Positions 29,628-37,971 of a stretch of DNA of 64,000 nucleotides are shown here, in pieces. The DNA is from Yoonia vestfoldensis. Lineage in GTDB: Bacteria; Pseudomonadota; Alphaproteobacteria; Rhodobacterales; Rhodobacteraceae. The position numbers were made by a program, and so were the translations under genes. The stretch spans positions 2,915,001 to 2,979,000 of the forward strand of contig NZ_CP021431.1 in NCBI RefSeq assembly GCF_002158905.1, written 5' to 3'. The notes under the pieces were generated by a model. That model was not told the origin of the DNA. It did no database searches and saw only the letters and a program-made list of their open reading frames with translations. Numbering within the stretch: position 1 is the first letter of the stretch; each line of letters begins with the position of its first letter.

Positions 29628-30392
29628 TCACTGCCGGATGCGCCAGCCGGTGCGGAAAATCCACCAGATAAAGCCAAGACAGGCCGCCGTGAATATTGTG
29701 ATCGCCAGCAAGGACACGCCGATACTGACATCCGCGACCCCAAAGAACGACCAGCGGAAGCCACTGATCAGATAGACCACCGGATTGAACAGCGTGATCG
29801 CCTGCCAGACAGGCGGCAGCATCGTGATCGAATAGAACGATCCGCCAAGAAACACCAAAGGCGTGATGACCAGCAGCGGGATCAGCTGCAATTGTTCAAA
29901 ATTGCCCGCCCAGATGCCGATGATGAACCCCAGCAGCGAAAAGCTGATACAGGTCAGCACCAGCAGCGCCAGCATCGCAAAAGGATGCGCGATCTGGATA
30001 TCGATAAAGAAAAACGCCGTCAGCAGGATGATAATGCCGATGAATAGCGCCTTGGTCGCTGCCGCCCCCACATAGCCCGTCACGATTTCAAGAAAACTGA
30101 CGGGGGCCGAAAGCAATTCATAGATCGTGCCGGTGAATTTGGGGAAATAGATACCGAAACTGGCGTTGGATGTGGCCTGCGTCATGACCGACAGCATGAT
30201 CAGCCCCGGCACGATGAAAGCGCCATAGCTGACACCTTCGACCTGATCGATCCGGCTGCCGATGGCCGCGCCGAAGACAACGAAATAAAGCGAGGTGGAC
30301 AGCACCGGCGATACCAGCGACTGCATGATCGTGCGCTGAAAGCGGCGCATCTCGTGGATATAGATCGTCTTGACGGCGTTGAGGTTCATCAT
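29628..30392 (-). CDS. ABC-2 type transporter permease
   Basis: The 254-residue protein has six hydrophobic helices and the ABC-2 signature around the fifth ([20 protein letters not shown]), as in the YadH/NodJ-type exporters. It would pair as a homodimer with the ATPase encoded just upstream, whose stop it overlaps by 4 nt. The exported substrate is unknown; such pairs often handle glycolipids, polysaccharide precursors or drugs. The start is ATG 30392, with a second ATG directly after it. Confidence 0.87.
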   Translation of the reverse strand: MMNLNAVKTIYIHEMRRFQRTIMQSLVSPVLSTSLYFVVFGAAIGSRIDQVEGVSYGAFIVPGLIMLSVMTQATSNASFGIYFPKFTGTIYELLSAPVSFLEIVTGYVGAAATKALFIGIIILLTAFFFIDIQIAHPFAMLALLVLTCISFSLLGFIIGIWAGNFEQLQLIPLLVITPLVFLGGSFYSITMLPPVWQAITLFNPVVYLISGFRWSFFGVADVSIGVSLLAITIFTAACLGFIWWIFRTGWRIRQ

Positions 30393-31312
30393 TCTTCCTT
30401 CACCAGCCCGACGAAGATGTCTTCGAGACTGCTTTGCTGGGTCTGCAAATCCTTCATCTGCAAACCGGCGGCCTGCAGATCGTTCAACAGGGTCGTGATG
30501 CCGGTGCGCGGCCCCTTGGTGTCATAGGTATAGGTCAGGCTATGCCCGTCCGGCGCGCGGTACAGGTCATATTTGCCCAGCGCTGCGGGGATCGCCGCCG
30601 CCGGTTCGGCCAGATCGATGCGCAGCTGTTTCTTGCCCATCTGCGCCATCAATTCGGCCTTGCCTTGGATCAGCAGGATTTCACCCTTGGCGATGATGCC
30701 GACACGGTCGGCAATCGCCTCGGCTTCTTCGATGTAATGCGTGGTCAGGATGATGGTGACACCAGATGCTTTCAGCCCGGCGACAACATCCCACATATCC
30801 TTGCGCAATTCGACATCGACGCCCGCGCTGGGTTCATCCAGAAACAGCACGCGCGGTTCATGCGCCAGCGCCTTGGCGATCAGCACACGGCGTTTCATGC
30901 CGCCCGACAGGGTCATGATCTTCTTGTCTTTCTTATCGGCCAGCGACAATTGCGCAAGAATCTCATCCACCTTGCCATCATCGCGCGGCTTGCCGAATAA
31001 TCCGCGCGAAAACCTGACGGTACTGGCGACCGTCTCGAAGGGTTCAAGGCTGATTTCCTGCGGCACCAGCCCGATCATGGCGCGCGCGGCGCGGTAATCT
31101 GTCTGGGTGTCATGCCCGCCGACGGTGACTGACCCCGATGTCGGTGTCGTGATCCCGCAAATCGTGGAAATCAGCGTGGTCTTGCCCGCGCCATTGGGGC
31201 CAAGCAGGGCAAGGATCTCGCCCTCTTCGATTTCCAGATTGACGGATTTAAGCGCCTCGAACCCGCCGGCATAGGCTTTGCGCAGATTCTTGACGGAAAC
31301 AATTGCGGACAT
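30389..31312 (-). CDS. ABC transporter ATP-binding protein (YadG-like)
   Basis: The 307-residue ATPase has Walker [10 protein letters not shown] (residues 39-47), Q-loop VPQE, signature LSGGM, Walker B VLFLDEP and the switch His in LTTHY. A C-terminal extension of about 80 residues is of the kind seen in the YadG/DrrA group. With the downstream permease it forms a two-component ABC-2 exporter. The 108 nt between it and gap hold no gene I can see. Confidence 0.92.
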   Translation of the reverse strand: MSAIVSVKNLRKAYAGGFEALKSVNLEIEEGEILALLGPNGAGKTTLISTICGITTPTSGSVTVGGHDTQTDYRAARAMIGLVPQEISLEPFETVASTVRFSRGLFGKPRDDGKVDEILAQLSLADKKDKKIMTLSGGMKRRVLIAKALAHEPRVLFLDEPSAGVDVELRKDMWDVVAGLKASGVTIILTTHYIEEAEAIADRVGIIAKGEILLIQGKAELMAQMGKKQLRIDLAEPAAAIPAALGKYDLYRAPDGHSLTYTYDTKGPRTGITTLLNDLQAAGLQMKDLQTQQSSLEDIFVGLVKEE

Positions 31313-31420
31313 CGGACAGCCTTTGTGTTGGTCACTGGCTACCTAGACCCGCATCGACAGAAGTAAAAGAGCCAGCTCCGTGCGCTGATCCATGACACCA
31401 TTGGGCAAGATCGCACGCCA

Positions 31421-32392
31421 TCACCCCATCCGCGCGGCCATATCCAGCATCCGGCAGGAAAAGCCCCATTCATTGTCATACCAGCCGAAAACGCGGACCA
31501 TGCCGCCTTGGGTGACGCGGGTTTCGGGCAGGGCGACGATCAGGCTTTCGGACCGCGCCCGCAGGTCCGAGGACACCAGCAGCTTGTCGGTATGCCCGAT
31601 CACGCCTGTCTGCGCGCGCAACAGATCATGCAAGGCCGCGCGGTCAGGCGTGTCGCGCACCACGATGGCAAGGTCGATGGCAGAGACCGACGCGACAGGC
31701 ACACGCACGGCCGCCGCCTCGATCCGGCCCGCGATTTGGGGCAAGACATCGGCCAAAAGACGCTGCGCCGAGGTCGTTGTCGGCACCATCGACAGGCCCG
31801 CCGCACGGCTGCGCAGGAAATCGTCGCGCGGCGCGTCGATTGTCGGCTGGCTGCCGGTATAGCAGTGGATCGTCGTCATCCAGCCGGTTTTCACCCCCCA
31901 ATGATCGTCGATCAACCGGACCAGCGGCGCCAGCGCGTTGGTGGTGCAAGATGCGTTGGACACGATGCGCTGATCCGCCAACAGATGATCATTTGCCCCC
32001 AGCACGATGGTGATATCCGCCGCCGCCGACGGGCCAGAGATCAGCACACGCGACGCACCGGCCCGCAAACCCGCCTCGGCCACAATGCGGGTATCGGCCT
32101 TGCCCGTGCATTCCAGCAGCACATCGACATCCGCCAGATTCAGCGATCCGACATCATCGGTCCGGTGGATCGGGATCGCCTTGCCGTTGATGACAAGATC
32201 GGTCCCCTGCAAGGCGGCCTGCCCCGGAAAGGGACCAAAGACGCTGTCATAGGCAAACAGATGCGCGCAAAGATCGCTTTGCGCCATGTCATTGATGCCA
32301 ACGACCTCTAGCGCCGACCCATATCCCAACGCATGCGCACGCAGCAGCGTCCGCCCGATCCGGCCAAAACCGTTGATGAATACCTTGGTCAT
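31421..32392 (-). CDS. gap: Glyceraldehyde-3-phosphate dehydrogenase, type I
   Basis: The product oxidises glyceraldehyde-3-phosphate to 1,3-bisphosphoglycerate with NAD(P), or runs in reverse. The 323 residues start MTKVFINGFGRIGR, with catalytic SNASCTTN near residue 150 and a final WYDNEWGFSCRM. VGINDM at the cofactor site fits NAD preference. The sequence is somewhat shorter and more diverged than standard GapA (about 333), so a second paralog or an erythrose-4-phosphate dehydrogenase role is possible. GGAGG precedes ATG 32392. It diverges from the kinase gene across 457 nt. Confidence 0.88.
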   Translation of the reverse strand: MTKVFINGFGRIGRTLLRAHALGYGSALEVVGINDMAQSDLCAHLFAYDSVFGPFPGQAALQGTDLVINGKAIPIHRTDDVGSLNLADVDVLLECTGKADTRIVAEAGLRAGASRVLISGPSAAADITIVLGANDHLLADQRIVSNASCTTNALAPLVRLIDDHWGVKTGWMTTIHCYTGSQPTIDAPRDDFLRSRAAGLSMVPTTTSAQRLLADVLPQIAGRIEAAAVRVPVASVSAIDLAIVVRDTPDRAALHDLLRAQTGVIGHTDKLLVSSDLRARSESLIVALPETRVTQGGMVRVFGWYDNEWGFSCRMLDMAARMG

Positions 32393-32849
32393 GCAAGCCT
32401 CCGGATTTTCACCGGATGCTGCATCTTTGTGCAGCGCTCTACAAGCCGCCATGACCGCCGCAATCAAAAGGAGAATCAGGCGACACCTGCCGCGCATGGG
32501 CCGGACTCGCCCCCGTTACCCTGCTGATCCTGCCGCGTGATAGGGGCGCAATACGCAAAACATGCGTAAATTTGCGGCAAAGCCCGCAAAGGCAATCACT
32601 TTTCACCGATTCCATGCGCGACATGGGCAAAGCGGGTCTTTCTCCCGATAATGCCGTTTTTCACCGAAAACCGCCCCGAAACCGCCCCGGCACTGTTTCA
32701 TTTTCCCTGAACAATCCGGCTGAAACGGCAGGATTACGGGCCACCAAACAACAAGTTAACGTCACGTTTTGGCCCAAATTGAATGAGACCACTCAAGAAA
32801 GGCAGGCGCGCGGCGTCCTGCTGTTCTGTGTCGAAAGCTGGAAATAATC
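32393..32849. promoter_or_regulatory. Long divergent intergenic region with two inverted repeats
   Basis: These 457 nt separate gap (minus) from the kinase cluster (plus) and hold no gene I can support. Two inverted repeats stand out: TACGCA-AAACA-TGCGTA at 32552-32568 and TTTGCGG-CAAAGC-CCGCAAA at 32571-32590, only 2 nt apart. Neither is followed by a T run, so they look more like protein-binding sites or an RNA structure than terminators. I cannot name a clear sigma-70 promoter here. Confidence 0.45.
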
Positions 32850-34751
32850 ATGGCGAAACCGCTGATGCAAGACAATGCAGATGACAAGGACAGCTTTCTT
32901 GACGAGCTGAAGCCGGGCACCAAGCTTTTGCACGGGCAGTATACGATCGACAGCTTTCTGAATGCCGGCGGTTTCGGGATCACCTATCTGGCGCGGGACA
33001 GTCTGGACCGCAAGATCGTGATCAAGGAATGTTTTCCCGGCGCATTCTGCCGGCGCAGCCGTTACATCGTGCAGGCCCGGTCCCGCGCGCATCAGAACGA
33101 ATTGAAATCCATCGTCCGCCTTTTCGTGCAAGAAGCGCGCAGCCTGGCCAAGCTGAGCCACCCCAATATCGTCGGGGTGCATCAGGTGTTCGAGGATAAC
33201 GACACCGCCTATATGGCGCTTGATTTCGTGGAAGGGCGCGATCTGCTTGACACGATCGAAGACAGCAAACACAGCCTGACCCCTGTCCAGATCAAGGCGA
33301 TGCTGAAAGATATGCTGGATGCCGTGGGGTTCATCCATGACCAGGGCATCCTGCACCGCGATATTTCGCCCGACAACATCCTGATCCGCAAAGACATGCG
33401 CCCGGTGCTGATTGATTTCGGGGCCGCCCGCGAAGAGGCCACCAAGCAAAGCCGCGTGCTGTCTGCCCTGCGGGTGGTCAAGGACGGCTATTCACCGCAG
33501 GAATTCTATATTGCGGGGTCTGATCAGGGGCCAAGCAGCGATCTTTATGCGCTGGCGGCGACATTCCACCATCTGATCGCCAAGGATGTGCCGCCCAATT
33601 CGCAGGCCCGGCTTGCGGCAATCGCCTCGGGCGATCCGGACCCCTATGTCAAACTGGCGGGCCGTATCCCGGGCTATGATACCGCATTCCTTGCCGCCAT
33701 CGACAAGGCGCTGGAAATATTGCCAAAGGACCGTCTGCTCTCGGCCAAGGCCTGGTGCGATATGATGGATAGCGCGCCGGATAATGTCACGCCGCTTGCA
33801 CCCGCAACGCCGCAACCGCCGACCGCGGCAAGGGGCGCGGGCCAAGCAAAGGCCAAAGCCGCGCTGCTGTTGGGCGGCATCGCTGTTGTCGCCGTGCTGA
33901 TCGGGGCTGGTTTCTTGATCAATGGCCAAGGGGCCGGTCCGCTTGCAGCACCGACAGCCGATGCCGCGACAGAACCGCTGATCTTGCCCGCAGATCAGCC
34001 ACAGGCCGCAGCAGAACCTCAGATGACAGCGGCCTTGCCGGTGCTGGCCGACCAGCGCCCCGCAGCCGAAAGTGATTTGGCCGCCGTTACATTGCCCGAC
34101 ACACCCGACATGATTGACGCCGTCGGCACCGGCCCTGTCGTCGAAATCGCCGCCATCGTTCCCGGCAACGAGGTTGCGCCATCCGCCGTCACGGTCCGCT
34201 GGGCCGTCGATATCCCCTTTGGGGGCGCAGATGACAGGTCCAACAGCATCGCAACCGTCGAGCCGGACGCACCTTCCTGGGCGCAGGCCGGACTTGTCAT
34301 CACCGATGTGAACGGCGTGGATATCGCGGCGATCAGCGCCATTCCCGCCCTGTTGCAGGCAGGCGGTGACATGCCGACAGCGCCCGGCAATCTGGACGTC
34401 AGCTTTGGTACGATGAACCCTGCGACCAAGGAACGGATCACGCATGCGTTGCGCATCCCTGTCGTGCAGCATGTGGCGCTGCCCAACGGCATTGTCTTTG
34501 AGACCCGCTTTGCCGATCAGGCCTGGCGGACGGTGGCGACGCAGGTGCCTTTGGCATCGCAAAGCAGCTTGCAGGTGGGGGATGTCGTGACATCCTACAT
34601 CCCAACGGCCGAAACACTCGACGGGCGCGACACGCTGGTGGGCATCTTCAACCGCGAGATCGAGAAGGGCACAGACCGTTTCATGTTCGCCGTCCAACGT
34701 GATGGCAGCATGTGGGTCGCAGCGGTCGATTATGCGGGGGCCGCAGAATAA
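32850..34751 (+). CDS. Membrane Ser/Thr protein kinase with PDZ-like C-terminal region
   Basis: The 633-residue product is a Hanks-type kinase (about 30-300) followed by a Pro/Ala linker, one transmembrane helix (338-357) and an exported C-terminal part. The kinase looks active: glycine loop NAGGFG, Lys59 in IVIKE, Glu95, HRDISPDN (Asp171, Asn176) and DFG at 189-191. The activation segment ends with GYSPQEFY. The exported part has two PDZ-like stretches (about 450-510 and 550-615) and could sense a periplasmic ligand. It opens a run of eight co-directional genes with FHA, PP2C and GTPase genes. Confidence 0.9.
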   Translation: MAKPLMQDNADDKDSFLDELKPGTKLLHGQYTIDSFLNAGGFGITYLARDSLDRKIVIKECFPGAFCRRSRYIVQARSRAHQNELKSIVRLFVQEARSLAKLSHPNIVGVHQVFEDNDTAYMALDFVEGRDLLDTIEDSKHSLTPVQIKAMLKDMLDAVGFIHDQGILHRDISPDNILIRKDMRPVLIDFGAAREEATKQSRVLSALRVVKDGYSPQEFYIAGSDQGPSSDLYALAATFHHLIAKDVPPNSQARLAAIASGDPDPYVKLAGRIPGYDTAFLAAIDKALEILPKDRLLSAKAWCDMMDSAPDNVTPLAPATPQPPTAARGAGQAKAKAALLLGGIAVVAVLIGAGFLINGQGAGPLAAPTADAATEPLILPADQPQAAAEPQMTAALPVLADQRPAAESDLAAVTLPDTPDMIDAVGTGPVVEIAAIVPGNEVAPSAVTVRWAVDIPFGGADDRSNSIATVEPDAPSWAQAGLVITDVNGVDIAAISAIPALLQAGGDMPTAPGNLDVSFGTMNPATKERITHALRIPVVQHVALPNGIVFETRFADQAWRTVATQVPLASQSSLQVGDVVTSYIPTAETLDGRDTLVGIFNREIEKGTDRFMFAVQRDGSMWVAAVDYAGAAE

Positions 34752-34806
34752 CCATCACGCAGTGATCCGGGCAGGGCGTCCATTGGCAATTTGAAAGGTC
34801 TGAACC

Positions 34807-35637
34807 ATGAAGTTTATTCGTGATCTCATTGGCAAAAAGCGGTCCGAAGCACAAAGCGCGGCACCTGCGGATGACATGGTCGCAGCGCCTCTGCCCGATC
34901 CCATCGATCCACGCCTGCGCGGCGGCACCTTACCGCCAGAGGTGGATGCCATGCTGAGCAAGGTTAACGCCAAGTCGCGGCCAGCCGAAACCCCGCCCCC
35001 GGCGACACCTGCCAGCGCCGCGCCGGGCGCAGGTCCTGTCAATATCTGGGACATCGACACCGATGACGGATCGACCGCGCTGCCAGAGATGGCACCGATT
35101 GCGCCCAAACCCGCGCGCGCGCGGGTTTCTGGGGCTGCAGCCTTGTCCCCTGCGCGGTCACGCCGGACCAAGACCCGGTTGATCGGGTTCGACAAATCCG
35201 ATGGGTCCGTCGTCGATCTGTTCAACGACGCCCCCAAGGTCGTGGCCACGCAGCGGGCCAGGTTTCCTGTCGGCTGGATCGTCGTCATTGACGGCCCCGG
35301 ACGCGGCGAAAGCTTTGCCCTGATGGCTGGCATGAATGCCATCGGGCGCGGCGAGGATCAGGCCGTGCAGCTTGATTTCGGCGACAATGCCATTTCGCGC
35401 AGCAACCATGCCGCCATCGTCTATGACACCGAGAGCAAGGATTTCCTGCTGGGCCATGGCGGCAAATCGAACATCGTGCGGCTGAACGACAGGCCGGTGA
35501 TCAGCAATGAAACCCTGACATCGGGCGATGTGATCCGCATCGGTGAAACCGTGCTGCGTTTCGTCGCGCTTTGTGACGGATCCTTCAGCTGGGCCAAGGG
35601 CGCAACCGGGGAGGACGAAGATGTGGCGATCGCCTGA
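34807..35637 (+). CDS. FHA-domain protein
   Basis: The 276 residues have a Pro/Ala-rich, probably disordered first 110, a basic stretch with two Thr (RRTKTRLIGF, about 119-128) and a C-terminal forkhead-associated domain (about 158-255). FHA key residues are visible: IGR at 179-181, ISRSNHA around 196-202 and RLND at 225-228. FHA domains bind phosphothreonine, so this is the likely reader of the upstream kinase, with the TKT Thr residues as possible phosphosites (inference). AAAGG precedes the ATG; the 3' end overlaps the phosphatase gene by 17 nt. Confidence 0.88.
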   Translation: MKFIRDLIGKKRSEAQSAAPADDMVAAPLPDPIDPRLRGGTLPPEVDAMLSKVNAKSRPAETPPPATPASAAPGAGPVNIWDIDTDDGSTALPEMAPIAPKPARARVSGAAALSPARSRRTKTRLIGFDKSDGSVVDLFNDAPKVVATQRARFPVGWIVVIDGPGRGESFALMAGMNAIGRGEDQAVQLDFGDNAISRSNHAAIVYDTESKDFLLGHGGKSNIVRLNDRPVISNETLTSGDVIRIGETVLRFVALCDGSFSWAKGATGEDEDVAIA

Positions 35638-36598
35638 ACCGCGCTTTGACGTTGCCTCGGCGATCTGCCAGGGCGGCCGCGCGTATCAGGAAGACGCGAT
35701 TGTCACGGATTTTCCCTTCGGCGCGGATAGCGGTGTCGTGGTGCTGGCCGATGGTATGGGCGGCCATGCGGCGGGTGACGTGGCCAGCAAGATCGTTGTC
35801 ACCGAAGTCTTCAGCGAATTGAAATTCCAAAGCGCCAATTTTTCCGATTTTGAAACCGAGATCCCGCAATATCTGACCGCGGCGGCGGTGAATGCCAATG
35901 ACGTCGTCCGGCGCCATGTCACCCAGAACCCCGCGACGCGCGGCATGGGTGCAACGCTTGTGTCGATTGTGATCGTCGAAAACCGCATGTTCTGGATGTC
36001 GATCGGGGATTCGCCGCTGTACCATTTCCGTAACGGGCAATTGCAGCAATTGAACGAGGATCATTCGCTGGCGCCGCAGATTGATTTCATGGTGCAATCA
36101 GGCCTTCTCGATCCGGCGACGGGCAAGAACCACCCTGATCGCAACTGCCTGACCTCGGTGATCTTTGGCGACCGTGTTGCCAAATCGGATTGCCCAAAGA
36201 CACCTTTCACGCTGGCGGTCGGGGATATCGTCGTGGTGTCCAGCGACGGGCTGCAATATCTTGACGATGCCGAAATCCAGCGCCTGCTGCATAAATACCG
36301 CCGCAAGAAAGCCGCCGAGATCGCGGGGCATCTTTTGGAAGCCATCGACGCCCTGGCCGATCCAGATCAGGACAATTGCGCCTTTTCGGTGATCAAGCTG
36401 AACCACGACAACCCGGTGATCCGGGCAGTGCATCCCAAACCTGCGGGCCATGTGGATGCGCCCTCGATCGCGACGACCCGTGTCGTGGACATGGCCGATC
36501 TGCAAGAGGTCGCCCCCTTGGCCACCAGCGCTGATCACGCGGCAGATGCCGGTGATGGCCGCGCCGCATCCGCAAAATACGCAGCCGGGGGCAAGTGA
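35621..36598 (+). CDS. PP2C-family Ser/Thr protein phosphatase
   Basis: The 325-residue product carries the PP2C metal-binding set: Asp25 in YQEDA, DGMGGH at 44-49, the GMGATLV motif, SIGDSPLY, SSDG with Asp209 and DNCAF with Asp251. It would reverse the action of the kinase encoded two genes upstream. ATG 35621 is chosen because GGGGAGGA lies just upstream and the first motif follows at a normal distance; a longer in-frame start lies deep in the FHA gene. The last 60 residues are a Pro/Ala-rich tail. Its TGA overlaps the next gene's ATG. Confidence 0.92.
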   Translation: MWRSPEPRFDVASAICQGGRAYQEDAIVTDFPFGADSGVVVLADGMGGHAAGDVASKIVVTEVFSELKFQSANFSDFETEIPQYLTAAAVNANDVVRRHVTQNPATRGMGATLVSIVIVENRMFWMSIGDSPLYHFRNGQLQQLNEDHSLAPQIDFMVQSGLLDPATGKNHPDRNCLTSVIFGDRVAKSDCPKTPFTLAVGDIVVVSSDGLQYLDDAEIQRLLHKYRRKKAAEIAGHLLEAIDALADPDQDNCAFSVIKLNHDNPVIRAVHPKPAGHVDAPSIATTRVVDMADLQEVAPLATSADHAADAGDGRAASAKYAAGGK

Positions 36599-37800
36599 TG
36601 CCGACGCCGCCCCCATCCCCCCGCGTGCAACAGGATCTGGCCCGCGCGATTGCATCGGGGCATCTGCCCGCCCCGGCCCAGGCCCGCGCCATCGCCTTGA
36701 TGGACCGGATCGAGAAACCGGTCCGCCTTGGCCTGCTGGGACAGCCAAAAACGGGCAAGTCGCTTTTGCTGAACCTGCTGGCGGGAACCGATGTGTTGCC
36801 CCGCGATCTGCGTCTGCCGACCCTGGAACTGACCTATGGCACGGCCCCCTGTCTGATCTGCACCTTGGCCGATGGCCGCAAAACCACAATCGACAGCGCC
36901 GATCTGCGCGATGTCACAGCGCTTGCGCCGGTCTTTGTGGAAATGCGGCTACCGCTGCCCGCCTTGCAGAAAATTTCACTGCTCGAAGTCGTCGCTCCCG
37001 GTGATCCGGCGGCGCTGCACCGGGCCAGCCAATGGGCGGCCAAGCGGACCGATGTCGTGCTCTGGTGCAGTCTTTCATTCGACGCGCAAGACCAGCGCAT
37101 CTGGGCGCAGATGCCCGCGCTGATCCAGGATCACGGCTTTCTGATGATCACCAAGGCTGATATTTTGCGCGCCAAGGGGCAGCTTGACAGCACTCTGGCG
37201 CGGGCGCGCGCGGCGGCGGGTGGTGATTTCAACAAGATCCTTGCCATCGCGACACAGGATGCCATCGCCGCGCGCCGGGCGGATGGGTCGGTCGACAAGG
37301 ACAGGATGCGCGACAGCGGCGGCATGGCCCTGATCGCCGCGGTGCTGAAACAGGTCGCCCTTGGCAAGCAATCCGCCCAAGACGCGGCCGATATGCTGCT
37401 GGCCCAGCATCCAGAGGCGCGGGCAGAACCGGTCGCGGCCATGCCGCCACCCGCTGCCGCCACCGCCCTGAGCCCGGCAAGTGCAGCGGCTTATCAGACA
37501 GCGCTTGACCATCTGACCGCACAGGCTGCGGCGATGGTGCAGCTTGCAGGGACGGGCGGCAGCGATATGCCTGCCCGGATCATGGCGCAGACCGTTCAGC
37601 AATTGCTCTGGTTGTGCGACCATCTGTCCGACAATGGCAGCGATCACGACCCTGTCCTGCAGCAAGCACGCAAGACCGTTTTCGATGCGGCGGATCTTGC
37701 GCAGCTGATGCAGATGGAACGCCGCGACAGCGCCGCGATCGAGGCTGTCAGCCTGCTGTTGCAGATCAAGCGCGAATTGCAGGCCGATCTTGCAGCCTAA
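36598..37800 (+). CDS. Small P-loop GTPase with degenerate switch II
   Basis: The 400-residue product has a G1 P-loop GQPKTGKS (48-55) and G4 TKAD (185-188), but the expected G3 DxPG reads VVAPGDP (131-137), lacking the Asp. Its DVVLWC segment followed by Gln, Trp and MP is shared with the GTPase at 40056, so the two look like paralogs. Residues 260-400 are helical with an Ala-rich stretch. It may bind GTP without efficient hydrolysis and act as a partner subunit. The ATG overlaps the phosphatase stop; it ends the first half of the cluster, 171 nt before the dynamin gene. Confidence 0.72.
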   Translation: MPTPPPSPRVQQDLARAIASGHLPAPAQARAIALMDRIEKPVRLGLLGQPKTGKSLLLNLLAGTDVLPRDLRLPTLELTYGTAPCLICTLADGRKTTIDSADLRDVTALAPVFVEMRLPLPALQKISLLEVVAPGDPAALHRASQWAAKRTDVVLWCSLSFDAQDQRIWAQMPALIQDHGFLMITKADILRAKGQLDSTLARARAAAGGDFNKILAIATQDAIAARRADGSVDKDRMRDSGGMALIAAVLKQVALGKQSAQDAADMLLAQHPEARAEPVAAMPPPAAATALSPASAAAYQTALDHLTAQAAAMVQLAGTGGSDMPARIMAQTVQQLLWLCDHLSDNGSDHDPVLQQARKTVFDAADLAQLMQMERRDSAAIEAVSLLLQIKRELQADLAA

Positions 37801-37910
37801 ACGAGACGATTTATTGAATGACCAGCCCCGATGCCGTCCCCGATGCAATCACAGTCGCTTGGTGTGATTTTGTTTCCATGACAGCAGCAAAGCGTGTCTT
37901 GCAGGATGAT

Positions 37911-37939
37911 TTGTCGTTGGCGCGAACTCGCGTTATAGG
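37911..37939 (+). promoter_or_regulatory. Internal promoter candidate with palindrome in the spacer
   Basis: TTGTCG (37911-37916) and TATAGG (37934-37939) are 17 nt apart. Within the spacer, 37921-37932 reads CGCGA-AC-TCGCG, a perfect 5-bp-arm palindrome placed where a repressor would block RNA polymerase. It lies 33 nt before the dynamin-like gene's ATG. It would let the GTPase half of the cluster be expressed separately. Confidence 0.45.
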
Positions 37940-37971
37940 TGTAAATACCGCGTGACCAAGGACGGAACCGA

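Noticed and set aside
32571..32590. TTTGCGG-CCGCAAA hairpin as a terminator for gap or the kinase operon
   Set aside because: It lies upstream of both divergent genes and no T run follows on either strand.
32850..37800. Type VI secretion kinase-FHA-phosphatase module
   Set aside because: The kinase, FHA and PP2C trio fits in kind, but no Tss/Vip, Hcp, VgrG or ClpV gene is present and the genes continue into GTPases.
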